Below, in pieces: positions 8,900-16,937 of a stretch of DNA of 64,000 bases. The notes below the pieces were generated by a model. That model was not told where the DNA came from and did not search any database. It worked only from the letters and a program-made list of their open reading frames with translations. This DNA is from DATJBF01 sp035515475 (GTDB lineage: Bacteria; Verrucomicrobiota; Verrucomicrobiia; Palsa-1439). The stretch lies in assembly GCA_035515475.1 (NCBI GenBank), contig DATJBF010000049.1, forward strand, positions 25,126 through 89,125, written 5' to 3'. Position numbers and translations under genes: made by a program. Within the stretch, counting starts at the first letter, position 1, and every line of letters begins with the position of its first letter.

Positions 8900-11293
8900 C
8901 TAGAACCCATGCCGGCGCATGAATATTTTCATTGTCTCAATGAAATCGGGGTCAAGCAAGTGTTCCGACGCTCGCTGCATCTCATGAATTGCGTGATTCA
9001 AAACAGATTTGTCGCCGGCGACTCGCGCGAGAGCGTCGCCAACATCGGCGTAGGTTAAGTATGCTCGCTTGTCACCCGGGAATCGCGCGATGGCTTCCTG
9101 CGCGAAGCGTTCTGCGCGACGCAACAACGCTGTTTTGTCTTCGCGCATAATCCCCGGTTGGTGGAGCGCCCGCGCGATATACAACCGCACCCTATACCGC
9201 TCTAGCGGCGGGTCGCGCCTCACTACTTTAAACGCATCCTCGATCTCAAATTCCGCGTCGTCATACTGTTCCAGCTCAAGCAAGGCGGTAATTAGTCGGT
9301 GCCGCGGAACTCTCTCAGTGGGAACTATCTGGATAATTCGCCTGAGCAATTCAACGCGCACCTCGGGGTTCGGAACTTGGTTTATTCCCCATTCCGACCC
9401 GCAGATTTCCCTTAACATTTTCAGTTCAAGCCATATGGTTGGATTAATCCCCTCGATTACGGCTCGAAGCGTTTCGGTCACCTCGTCCTCATCGGCGAAT
9501 TTGTACTGCGACAATACCTGCGCAATAACTGTATGCCGAGTTCGCCATCCGAAGATCCCCCTCTCCGGGTCGATGTCATACTCATCTACTAATCCTTCCA
9601 GTTCTGCCAACCGTTGATTCAACGACGTGGCGAAGATGTCAACGAGCCTCAGTACGATTTGACGGTGTACCGTACCACACGCTGCCTCCAAGAATGACAC
9701 CAACCTGTAGATGTCCTGTTGAGTCGGGTCCAGCTCCGCGTACTCCGCGAGCAAAATCTGATCAAGACTCTGAAATGAGAAGATGTGCTTCAAGCAGACA
9801 AACATATCTGATTTGCATCGTCTTCGAAGACGCTCCATCCGCGCCATCCGAGGCATATTGTTGAATTTGGCAGGCACAAGGTTGCGGATATCCTGGCGCG
9901 ATTCCAAGAGGGTGATAAGGTCAGCAATCTCCGCATCGTTAAGCTCGGAGAGCTTCTCTATGATACCGTGCCTGAAGATTTCCGGCGTTTTGATTCGCGG
10001 CACCCACTGTGCATGATTAGCTGTAACCAGAACTCGCAGAGCAGGATGATTGTGGCGAACTAACCTAGCACACAGTTCATTTACTTGTCTCATGAACGGG
10101 AGGCATTCATCGACGAAAAGCACTGCAGCCTTGCCTTGTTCTCGAAGAATTGTGTCCGTCTTTAGCCACTCGGCTGCGCGGAACGCGAATTCTCTACGCC
10201 ACTCCCATGAGATCAGCCCGGCCTTCGCAAGACGGTGCATTATTCTTCTAGCCAAACTGGTCTTACCCACTCCGGCCACACCAGTAATCACGGCAAACCT
10301 TCGAGTGCCTGTCCTCAACGCATCAACTATGCGATCCTCAGAGGTCCTCGTAAACGTCAACCCTTGTTCGATGTCCGCGTAACTTGCTTCTCCGCCGTGA
10401 AACAACCTCTTCGTATCGCTCTTCTTCTGTGACTCCTCTGGAGTATTCAATGTGCAGACTGCTTGACGGGGTGTTAAGAGACCCTCTCCTGATTGCACTA
10501 AAGGCGGTCGTCCTGTCGCTTCGGACTCCCTTGCCAACGCTTCAGTAAGTTGCTCAAGCGAAGAGGCACAAACGCTGATCCCTTTTCTTTCGTAAAGCTG
10601 TGCTCGGTCATCGTCCCGCTCAAAAATAACTAAGGTTATCCGACCGGGTGCCCCTTGTTTGCTCTTCAGTTCTGCAGCCTTAACAATATCCAGCTTGATA
10701 TGTGGATCTCGAAGGGAATGACCAACGATAACAACATTCTTAGTCGACAATTCGAATGCCAGTCGACGAAACATGGTTTCTCTATACTCGCACGCGATTT
10801 CGTAATCTTCCTCCGTGATTACGATCCTCCCATGGTGCCCATCCACAACGTCCTGCGACAGACACCCGTGGAGTTTCAGCAACGGCATGTGGCCAGTAGT
10901 CTCAATCTGTTGATAATCGTCGTAATTTGAGCGAATGACTACGATTGGCTTCTGGATTTGTCTGCACGCAGTCTCAACAACGCAATCATAATTGGTCGTG
11001 TACACTGACGCCCATTGATATCCCACCAGTGCTCGCATTGGGCCTGTGGGTTGGAGAGTCGAAAGATGCTTCCTCACACAGCCAATTAATGCAGGACGAC
11101 CGACACGATTAGACAGTATACTAGATAGTTCGGTTAAGTCCTCGCTCGGGGCTACTCCACCAATGAGATCGGCCCATAATGCAGCGGCTAAGGCGGCGGC
11201 CGTCAATCCTCCTGATGCAACCGATGTCCCACTACCTAAGAAAAGGACTGTCTTATGAGGATCGAGATTAGATACCAGCGCGTCCAGTTGCAT
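8900..11293 (-). CDS. SIR2-domain STAND-like NTPase, candidate defence protein
   Basis: 797-residue multidomain protein. Residues 1-260 are a SIR2-like NAD-binding domain: FLGSGTS (18-24), TTNYD with Asn101, KLHG with His142 and VGHSLRDPH (190-198). These match the catalytic Asn and His of defensive SIR2 NADases. A P-loop follows (GVAGVGKTS, 338-346) with Walker B VLFVDE (391-396). The C-terminal 400 residues are helical and TPR-like, the usual sensor position in STAND proteins. Strong AGGAGGAG site 6 nt before the ATG. Base composition is more AT-rich than the core genes around it, suggesting transfer. By analogy to SIR2-containing Avs/STAND proteins, it may deplete NAD when triggered by phage. 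This is inference. Confidence 0.8.
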   Translation of the reverse strand: MQLDALVSNLDPHKTVLFLGSGTSVASGGLTAAALAAALWADLIGGVAPSEDLTELSSILSNRVGRPALIGCVRKHLSTLQPTGPMRALVGYQWASVYTTNYDCVVETACRQIQKPIVVIRSNYDDYQQIETTGHMPLLKLHGCLSQDVVDGHHGRIVITEEDYEIACEYRETMFRRLAFELSTKNVVIVGHSLRDPHIKLDIVKAAELKSKQGAPGRITLVIFERDDDRAQLYERKGISVCASSLEQLTEALARESEATGRPPLVQSGEGLLTPRQAVCTLNTPEESQKKSDTKRLFHGGEASYADIEQGLTFTRTSEDRIVDALRTGTRRFAVITGVAGVGKTSLARRIMHRLAKAGLISWEWRREFAFRAAEWLKTDTILREQGKAAVLFVDECLPFMRQVNELCARLVRHNHPALRVLVTANHAQWVPRIKTPEIFRHGIIEKLSELNDAEIADLITLLESRQDIRNLVPAKFNNMPRMARMERLRRRCKSDMFVCLKHIFSFQSLDQILLAEYAELDPTQQDIYRLVSFLEAACGTVHRQIVLRLVDIFATSLNQRLAELEGLVDEYDIDPERGIFGWRTRHTVIAQVLSQYKFADEDEVTETLRAVIEGINPTIWLELKMLREICGSEWGINQVPNPEVRVELLRRIIQIVPTERVPRHRLITALLELEQYDDAEFEIEDAFKVVRRDPPLERYRVRLYIARALHQPGIMREDKTALLRRAERFAQEAIARFPGDKRAYLTYADVGDALARVAGDKSVLNHAIHEMQRASEHLLDPDFIETMKIFMRRHGF

Positions 11294-11467
11294 GTCGGCT
11301 CCTCCTCTTTAGAATTCGACCTAACCTCCGAGACTTGTAGACGGCCTTGTCCCGCCTTCCCCTCAGTTGAGTTGGCTTCGGCCTCGTCCTTATATGCTTG
11401 GAGCTTCGGCGGACACGGCCGAAGCGATGGCAGTCTAGGCGAACCGAGATTCCTCGACAAGCTCGGA

Positions 11468-11535
11468 ATCGGTTCTCAGTTCACGGTTCACGGTTCTCAG
11501 TTGCCGGCTGACCACTGACGGCTGTTAACTGACGG
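11468..11535. repeat. CAGTTCACGG/GACGGCTGTTAAC repeat
   Basis: Copy of the short-unit family related to AGCTTTCAGCGGTCAGC. It encodes the last residues and TAA stop of hipT (Ala-Val-Ser-stop). The rest of 11294-11467 shows no gene. Confidence 0.65.
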
Positions 11536-12463
11536 CTAACCCAAGGGGCTTGGTGCGCTCGGCCAAGAGTGCCTCATACTTGTCCTGCATACCGGCCGAA
11601 AGGAAGCTTTGCTGAACGAGGCCGGGCCAGGTCGGAATCGCCTGCTGAAAACGTTCCAGCGTTTCCGCCAGAACCCTGTCGTTGATCTCCAGTCGCTCCC
11701 GTCCAAAATAATCCACCAAGTCCTTCTTGCTCAGACCGGACTTCTTGCCCTTGAGCGGCAGGGCGATTTCCTCCTTGGGGTTCTTGATGGCGATGGACGT
11801 GCTCAGGAAGTCGAAGGCCGGTGCCAGCTCAACCCTTCGGTCGCGGGTGATCAATGCATAATTTTTGAGGTGCATGTCTTCATTGCCGATGAGGAAGTTG
11901 AACAGGACGCGCTCGAACAGCTTGACGCGCTCGACAACCGGGAACGTGCAATACTGGTCAATGACCGCCACCACCTTTTCCATCGAGGAGTTATACTTGG
12001 TCTCGCGGCTCTCTCCGGTGATCTGGGCGAAATCTTCCACCGGGACCTTCGTTCGCCCCTGCCGGTCAAACCGCTGAATGAAGTAGGTGAGGGTGTCGTC
12101 GTGGCCGTAGATCAAACCGTGGACGGGAACTTCAATCCCCACCGTTTTGGCCAGACGCATCGTGAGATCTTCGTTCTGGGGCACTTCGGGGTAGTCCACA
12201 ATCGGAGGCTTAAGAATGTATGTGCCGCCACGATCGACGATCTCGAAACGCCTTTCCGTGATTTTCAACACGGCGCTGAGCTTGGGCTGAATGCCCTGGA
12301 TGGACATCTTGCCCGCGCGCGCAATCGCTTCCTGACGTTGTTCTTCGGCCGAAAACTCCAGGCGTTTCAGCGAAGTCAGATTGCGGTTGAGAAGTCGCAA
12401 TCCTTCTGCCGAGTAATCACCGGGGCCGGTCATCGGGTTGTAGGTGATGAGGCAGCGGTTCAT
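11525..12463 (-). CDS. hipT: HipT-like Ser/Thr kinase toxin of a tripartite HipBST system
   Basis: 312-residue HipA-family kinase lacking the N-subdomain 1 found in full HipA. SIQGIQPKLS (54-63) is the regulatory Gly-rich loop, with a Ser-x-Gln version of the HipT Ser-x-Ser motif. ILKP carries the ATP Lys (85). NEDMHLKN (194-201, Asp196) and APAFDFL (214-220, Asp218) are the catalytic and metal-binding segments. All key residues are present. The ATG overlaps the hipS stop (ATGA). Known HipT phosphorylates TrpRS; the target here is unknown. The last residues come from a dispersed repeat. Confidence 0.88.
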   Translation of the reverse strand: MNRCLITYNPMTGPGDYSAEGLRLLNRNLTSLKRLEFSAEEQRQEAIARAGKMSIQGIQPKLSAVLKITERRFEIVDRGGTYILKPPIVDYPEVPQNEDLTMRLAKTVGIEVPVHGLIYGHDDTLTYFIQRFDRQGRTKVPVEDFAQITGESRETKYNSSMEKVVAVIDQYCTFPVVERVKLFERVLFNFLIGNEDMHLKNYALITRDRRVELAPAFDFLSTSIAIKNPKEEIALPLKGKKSGLSKKDLVDYFGRERLEINDRVLAETLERFQQAIPTWPGLVQQSFLSAGMQDKYEALLAERTKPLGLAVS

Positions 12464-12768
12464 TCGACCTCGGTGATTGTCAGTGAACCAACGACATCCT
12501 GCCCGACCGCCATCAGTTGCCCGAAGAGGTCGTTGCGATCAATCTTGTTGCGGCGGAGCAATGCGTCCAGTTGATAGCCTTCCGGCAACAAACCTTCGAA
12601 GACCGGCGGGAAGCGATTGAATTCATACACGCGCTGCGTCGCCGGCATGGCCAGTGACACCGGATCGCCCGTGAAGTTTTCTTCGTAGGTGAAACGGTAC
12701 CGGCCACCACTGAGTTCCTCCAATAGCCCTGCCAGTTGCCGGTTTTGAAAGACTTGAGCTTGTCTCAT
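12460..12768 (-). CDS. hipS: HipS-like small antitoxin (HipA N-subdomain 1)
   Basis: 102-residue protein equal to the N-terminal subdomain of HipA: VYEFNRFPPVFEGLLPEGYQ (48-67) and LFGQLMAVGQDVVGSL are the recognisable blocks. In the described three-gene systems this separate subunit (HipS), not HipB, neutralises the kinase. Start MRQAQVFQNR at 12768, 4 bp after the hipB stop. The 4-bp overlap with hipT and the matching length of the missing domain support one split system rather than a broken hipA. Confidence 0.85.
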   Translation of the reverse strand: MRQAQVFQNRQLAGLLEELSGGRYRFTYEENFTGDPVSLAMPATQRVYEFNRFPPVFEGLLPEGYQLDALLRRNKIDRNDLFGQLMAVGQDVVGSLTITEVE

Positions 12769-12772
12769 GCTG

Positions 12773-13000
12773 TCAATCCGGCTGGTTCTTGCTCGCGGAG
12801 GAGAGCGGACTCTGGAATGAGATGGAAACGTTGAGTACGCGAAGAATCTTGGTGAGAGTGTCGTACTGAATCGATTCTTTGCCGTGTTCGATGTCGTAAA
12901 CGACTGTCTTTCCCACCCCGGCAAGCTTCGCCACTTGAGCTTGGGTAAGACCGCTGAGCTTGCGGTGCTCCTTAACAATATCCTTCAGTTTCTGGTTCAT
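12773..13000 (-). CDS. hipB: HipB-like XRE-family DNA-binding protein
   Basis: 75-residue helix-turn-helix repressor. KLSGLTQAQVAKLAGVGKTV (15-34) is a clear XRE HTH. IQYDTLTKILRVLNV is the fourth helix region. It is expected to bind the operators upstream and repress the hipB-hipS-hipT operon. First gene of the operon. The ATG at 13000 is only 3 bp from operator 1, so binding there would also cover the ribosome-binding region. Confidence 0.88.
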   Translation of the reverse strand: MNQKLKDIVKEHRKLSGLTQAQVAKLAGVGKTVVYDIEHGKESIQYDTLTKILRVLNVSISFQSPLSSASKNQPD

Positions 13001-13003
13001 ATT

Positions 13004-13165
13004 TTACCGCCATAGCAGTAATTAGATGCGTATCTGACTGGGAATTTACCAATGTCGGCTCACATGTCAACTAAATTACTGCCAAAGCAGTAAATTATAT
13101 CAAATATATCCGTAGACTGCCCATTTGCATCTATAACAAGCCACAAATCACCGCTTTAGCGGCAA
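13004..13165 (-). promoter_or_regulatory. hip promoter with three operators at exact 72-bp spacing
   Basis: Three 18-bp palindromes with 7-bp arms and a 4-bp centre lie at 13004-13021 (TTACCGCcataGCAGTAA), 13076-13093 (TTACTGCcaaaGCAGTAA, perfect) and 13148-13165 (TCACCGCtttaGCGGCAA). Start-to-start distance is 72 bp both times, about seven helical turns. A promoter-like pair on the minus strand, TTGACA at 13065-13070 and TAAATT at 13043-13048 with a 16-bp spacer, lies between operators 2 and 1. Likely HipB sites. Confidence 0.75.
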
Positions 13166-13187
13166 TATTAGCTGTATAAACTGCTCA

Positions 13188-13856
13188 TCACATCAACCCC
13201 AATTCCTTTAGGCTCACATAGTCCTGTTCACGCCCGGGAGCGCGGTGGCCGAGGACGACGTGGTCGAGCACGCCGATGTTCAGCAGCTCGCCGGCTTTGA
13301 CGAGCCGTTTCGTAATCGAAATGTCTTCGCTGCTCGGCGTGGGGTCGCCGCTCGGATGATTGTGCACGAGAATCATCGACGCCGCCGATGCGGCAATGGC
13401 GTCCTTGAACACTTCGCGCGGCTCGACAATGCTCGCGTTGAGCGAGCCTTGCGACACGTCGGCCACGCGAATCAGTCCGTTCTTGGTATTGAGCAGCAGT
13501 ACGCAAAACCGTTCGCGGTCGAGATCGCGCAGTTCGTCGCGGACGACCCCGGCGGCGGTGGCGGGGTCGTTGACCACCACCCGCTCGCGTGGTCGGCTGA
13601 GGCGTTTGGCCAATTCGAAGGCGGCTTTCAACTGGACGGCTTTGGCGCGGCCAATGCCCTTGATCTGGGCGAGTTGCTCCACCGGCGCGCTCACCAGTTG
13701 TTCCAGGGGATGATGACGCAGGAGTTCCTGTGCCAATTGGACGGCGGATTGACCGCGCACGCCCGTCCGCAGCAGGATGGCGATCAACTCGGCGTCGCCC
13801 AGCGCGCCGGCGCCGTGATGCTGCAGGCGCTCGCGCGGACGCTCGTTCGGCGCCAT
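13188..13856 (-). CDS. radC: RadC-family JAB/MPN-domain protein
   Basis: 222-residue RadC protein. Residues 1-90 hold the helix-hairpin-helix-like part (ERPRERL at 5-11, IKGIGRAKAVQLKAAFEL at 65-82). The MPN domain follows with the JAMM-type metal motif HNHPSGD (165-171) and TPSSED. The family is linked to DNA repair or recombination, but its role is unproven. Start chosen at MAPNERPRERL. The frame is open further upstream, but that part is a GAATTCGCG-type repeat overlapping the amidase end. Family members often start about six residues earlier, so the exact start is uncertain. Confidence 0.9.
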   Translation of the reverse strand: MAPNERPRERLQHHGAGALGDAELIAILLRTGVRGQSAVQLAQELLRHHPLEQLVSAPVEQLAQIKGIGRAKAVQLKAAFELAKRLSRPRERVVVNDPATAAGVVRDELRDLDRERFCVLLLNTKNGLIRVADVSQGSLNASIVEPREVFKDAIAASAASMILVHNHPSGDPTPSSEDISITKRLVKAGELLNIGVLDHVVLGHRAPGREQDYVSLKELGLM

Positions 13857-13892
13857 CTCGCGAATGAGATAGGAGTTCTTGGTTGGCCCGCC

Positions 13893-13946
13893 AATCGACG
13901 CGAATTGACGCGAATTGGATTCGCGCTTATTCGCGTTCATTCGCGG
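13893..13946. repeat. ATTCGCGTTCATTCGCGG repeat
   Basis: Short-unit repeat also found at 36662-36705 and 37320-37352. Here it encodes the last residues and TAA stop of the amidase. Confidence 0.75.
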
Positions 13947-14511
13947 GTAACTTTTCGTTGAGCCGTTTCCGAAATTCTTTCCACGGGAACGCCCGGCCGG
14001 GGCATTCGGTGAATTCGCCCAGCACTTCGCCGTGGCCGAGTACATGGTCGTCGGGAATATGGAATTGTTCCTGCAAACCGCGCACGAGCAGGACCAGCGA
14101 GTCCATCTGTTTGGCGGTCGGCTGATCGTCAGAAAAATCGCCGACGAGGCAGATGCCGATGCCCTGCTCGTTGATGAAGGCCTGACGACAATGTCCGCCG
14201 GCCATCTGTTTGATCCAGCGCGCGCCGGTTTCGATGAAGCCGTCGGCTTTGCCGTCGGTGCCGTTGTCGATGACGAAATGGTAGGCCAGGCCGTTGATCA
14301 TCCCGCGCGCCCGGTGCGCCGCGTCGAACACCTCGGCGTCGCCCGTCCGCGTGGCGCTGTGGTGGATGACGATCCACTGCCAGTCGCGCACCGGCGCGGG
14401 CTGCGTTGCGTCGCCAAGGACGGCTGTAGCCGCAGCGTAAGCTCCGGCCGCCACGAGCCATCCGAAGCTCACGCTTCGGCTACAGCGGTTGGCTGTCCTC
14501 GTCCACCACAT
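13927..14511 (-). CDS. N-acetylmuramoyl-L-alanine amidase, PGRP/amidase_2-like
   Basis: 194-residue predicted zinc amidase that would cleave the lactyl-peptide bond of peptidoglycan. WIVIHHSATR (the first zinc His pair region), GLAYHFVIDNGTDG, GICLVGDFS and HGEVLGEFTECPG (last His/Cys ligand region) follow the amidase_2 order. The ATG at 14511 gives a signal-peptide-like N-terminus (WLVAAGAYAAATAVLG), but this segment is encoded by the palindromic repeat at 14410-14486. A GTG at 14472 would start after the hflX stop and is an alternative. Export therefore depends on repeat-derived sequence. Confidence 0.82.
   Translation of the reverse strand: MWWTRTANRCSRSVSFGWLVAAGAYAAATAVLGDATQPAPVRDWQWIVIHHSATRTGDAEVFDAAHRARGMINGLAYHFVIDNGTDGKADGFIETGARWIKQMAGGHCRQAFINEQGIGICLVGDFSDDQPTAKQMDSLVLLVRGLQEQFHIPDDHVLGHGEVLGEFTECPGRAFPWKEFRKRLNEKLPANERE
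14410..14486. repeat. GTAGCCGCAGC...GCTTCGGCTACAG repeat
   Basis: Copy of the GTAGCC/GGCTAC palindrome family. It provides the TAG stop of hflX and the hydrophobic leader codons of the amidase. Confidence 0.8.
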
Positions 14512-15775
14512 ACGGTTTCAATTCACTGGCCAACACCTTCGGAATCTGCGCGCGCAAGACCACGTTCCCATTCTCGATTTCGCGCGCCGTTACGTAACCG
14601 CTCCGGTACACCAACGCAATCGTCTTTGCCCGGTCGTGGGGAATCGACAGCGTCACGTCCACGCGGCGTTCCTTGAGCTGGTTGGCCACCTCGTCCAACA
14701 AGGCATCGAGGTGCCCGCCGTGCTTCGCCGAGATCGGGACCGCGTGGTCGAACTCGCGCTGGTATTTTTCCAACACCGTCGCGTCCGGCTCCAACCGGTC
14801 GATCTTGTTCAGCGCGATCACGGTGGGTTTACCCCACGCATCGATTTCTTTCAACACAATCTCGACCGCCTCGATCTGCTCGTGCGCCTGCGGATGGCTC
14901 ACATCCACCACGTGCAGTAGCAGGTCGGCTTCGGCGACCTCTTCCAGCGTGGCTTTGAACGATTCGACCAGATGATGGGGCAATTTGCGGAGGAACCCCA
15001 CCGTGTCGGAAACCAGGATGTTCTGGTTGTTTGGCAACCGCAGCTTGCGCGTCGTCGGATCGAGCGTCGCGAACAATTTGTCCTCGGCCAACACGTTGGC
15101 GCCCGTGAGCGCGTTCATCAGCGTGCTCTTGCCCGAGTTGGTGTAGCCGATGATCGATACCAGCGGCCAATGCAACCGTTGCCGGCCGCTGCGTTCGACC
15201 CGCCGGTTCTTGCGCACCTCTTCCAGCGCGCGTTCGAGCCGGTGGATTTTTTCCTGCACCCGCCGGCGGTCGACTTCGAGTTGTTGTTCGCCAGGACCGC
15301 GCGTGCCGACGCCGCCGCGTTGCCGCGACAGGTGGGTCCACAATCCCGCCAGCCGCGGCAGCATGTAGTGGAGCTGGGCCAGTTCGACCTGGATCTTGCC
15401 TTCGCGGGTGTGGGCGCGCTGCGCGAAAATGTCGAGAATGAGTTCGGTGCGGTCGAGCACCTTGACGTTTTCGCCGAGGATGTCGCCGAGGTTGCGCCCT
15501 TGCGCGGGAGACAGATCGTCATCGAAGATCACCATGTTCGCTCCCGTGTCGCGGCAGCGGGCGGCGAGTTCTTCGGCTTTGCCGGAACCGACAAACGTCG
15601 GCGCGGCGGGGTTATCGCGTTTCTGGCTGAGGAGATCGACGACTTCGGCGCCGGCGGACACCGCCAGTTCGCGAAGTTCGTCGAGAGAATCTTTCACGGC
15701 CCATTTGTCGTGGCCGGGTCTCTCCAACCCAATGAGGAGCGCGCGTTCGCGGAGCGGCTCCTGCGTGTCGTACAT
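14480..15775 (-). CDS. hflX: GTPase HflX
   Basis: 431-residue ribosome-associated GTPase that splits stalled 70S ribosomes under stress. N-terminal HflX domain with PTFVGSGKAEEL (59-70) and the GGVGTRGPGEQQLEVDRR segment (154-171). G domain: GYTNSGKS (210-217), DTVGF (257-261) and NKID (323-326). ATG at 15775 preferred over a TTG two codons upstream. The TAG stop falls in a dispersed repeat shared with the next gene's start region. Lies between miaA and the amidase on the same strand. Co-occurrence of miaA and hflX is also seen in proteobacteria. Confidence 0.95.
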   Translation of the reverse strand: MYDTQEPLRERALLIGLERPGHDKWAVKDSLDELRELAVSAGAEVVDLLSQKRDNPAAPTFVGSGKAEELAARCRDTGANMVIFDDDLSPAQGRNLGDILGENVKVLDRTELILDIFAQRAHTREGKIQVELAQLHYMLPRLAGLWTHLSRQRGGVGTRGPGEQQLEVDRRRVQEKIHRLERALEEVRKNRRVERSGRQRLHWPLVSIIGYTNSGKSTLMNALTGANVLAEDKLFATLDPTTRKLRLPNNQNILVSDTVGFLRKLPHHLVESFKATLEEVAEADLLLHVVDVSHPQAHEQIEAVEIVLKEIDAWGKPTVIALNKIDRLEPDATVLEKYQREFDHAVPISAKHGGHLDALLDEVANQLKERRVDVTLSIPHDRAKTIALVYRSGYVTAREIENGNVVLRAQIPKVLASELKPYVVDEDSQPL

Positions 15776-15801
15776 CTTCAACTTATCGAATTGTTCTCCT
15801 C

Positions 15802-15838
15802 GGTTGCAGCGGCGGTCTGCGACCGCCGCTACAGGTTC
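15802..15838. repeat. GCGGCGGTC...GACCGCCGC palindrome
   Basis: Short perfect palindrome ending in GCTACAGG. It supplies the TAG stop of miaA (CTG-TAG) and separates it from hflX. Confidence 0.75.
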
Positions 15839-16803
15839 TTGAGAATGCGCTGGGCTGTTTCCGCTGGTGATTCATCTCGCCCGATCTCGACCCACTGTAA
15901 ATCAGGCTCGCGCCGAAACCAAGTCAATTGTCGCTTCGCCAGTTGCCGGGTCCGCGTTTTGATGAGCGCGACCGCCTCGTCCAGGGGCAATTCGCCACGC
16001 GCATGGGCCACGAGTTCGCGGTAACCCGCCGCCTGCATCGCTGTCGGGTTCTTTTCCAATCCCCGCGCCAGCAGCCGTTTCACTTCGGCCACCCATCCCG
16101 CCGCGATCTGTTCCTCGATCCGACGCTCGATCCGGGCGTGCAGGTCAGCCCGTTCACGGGTCAGGCAGAAACAAACCTCCTCACCTTGATCCTCTCTCCC
16201 AGACGACGGGGGAGAGGAGACTCCCCTCGCCCCGCTTGCGGGGAGAGGGTCAGGGTGAGGGGGGTTCCATTGTCTCTGCAATTCCGCCATCCCCTTCCCC
16301 GTCCCATAAAACACTTCCAGCGCGCGCACCAGCCGACGCGGGTTATGCCGGTCAACGCGGGAAGCCGTCAGCGGGTCGGCTTTCTCCAACTCCGCAAACA
16401 ATTCGGCGGGGGTCATTTTCTCCAATCGGGCGCGCAATTTCGGATTGCGCGACGGCCCCTCGAACAGTCCGCGTCGCAACGCGCGCACGTACAGGCCGGT
16501 GCCGCCGCAGATGATGACTGGTGATTGGAGACTGGCGATCAGTGATTGGGCGAGCGTGACAAACCGTTTCAGGTCGAACGGCTCATCCACTTCGCATACA
16601 TCAATCAAGTGGTGCGGGACTGCCTGGCACTCGTCCCTTGTCGGTTTCGCGGTGCCGATGTCCATCCCGCGGTACACCTGCATCGAATCAGCCGAGACGA
16701 TCTCGGCTTTGAGCGACCGGGCCAACTCGATGGCCACAGCGCTCTTGCCAACCGCGGTCGGGCCGATGAGGAAGAATACCTGTGTCACGGCTGCATCATA
16801 CAC
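15829..16803 (-). CDS. miaA: tRNA dimethylallyltransferase with a repeat-encoded insertion
   Basis: 324-residue enzyme adding dimethylallyl to A37 of tRNAs reading UNN codons. GPTAVGKS (14-21) is the P-loop. SADSMQVYRGMDIGTAKP (38-55) and GGTGLYVRAL (100-109) are family blocks. MQAAGYRELVAHARGELPLDEAVALIKTRTRQLAKRQLTWFRR is C-terminal and intact. Residues about 180-211 (starting NPPHPDPLP) have no counterpart. They are the translation of a 96-bp CCCTCACCCTGACCC-type repeat sitting between the catalytic core and the TRERADLHARIERR helix. GTG start at 16803; another GTG five codons later is possible. Confidence 0.93.
   Translation of the reverse strand: MYDAAVTQVFFLIGPTAVGKSAVAIELARSLKAEIVSADSMQVYRGMDIGTAKPTRDECQAVPHHLIDVCEVDEPFDLKRFVTLAQSLIASLQSPVIICGGTGLYVRALRRGLFEGPSRNPKLRARLEKMTPAELFAELEKADPLTASRVDRHNPRRLVRALEVFYGTGKGMAELQRQWNPPHPDPLPASGARGVSSPPSSGREDQGEEVCFCLTRERADLHARIERRIEEQIAAGWVAEVKRLLARGLEKNPTAMQAAGYRELVAHARGELPLDEAVALIKTRTRQLAKRQLTWFRREPDLQWVEIGRDESPAETAQRILKNL
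16171..16266. repeat. CCCTCACC...GGGGAGAGG repeat inside miaA
   Basis: 96-bp copy of the repeat also found at 2447-2526, in frame with miaA, adding 32 residues without a stop. Confidence 0.85.
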
Positions 16804-16937
16804 TACGGGTCATCACGGACGAACCGGCAATCCACGCCCCGCGTGATCGCCACGAGGTGTTGACGGTCTCGCCGACGGGTAGCCCGGGCCAGTCGATTGC
16901 GGTCGACAACCGCCGGGGTTTCTGTGAAAGTGGGCGC

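Noticed and set aside
12460..12978. Longer hipS reading frame starting at 12978
   Set aside because: The extra N-terminus is antisense-like, in another frame of hipB; the ATG at 12768 gives exactly the HipA N-subdomain.
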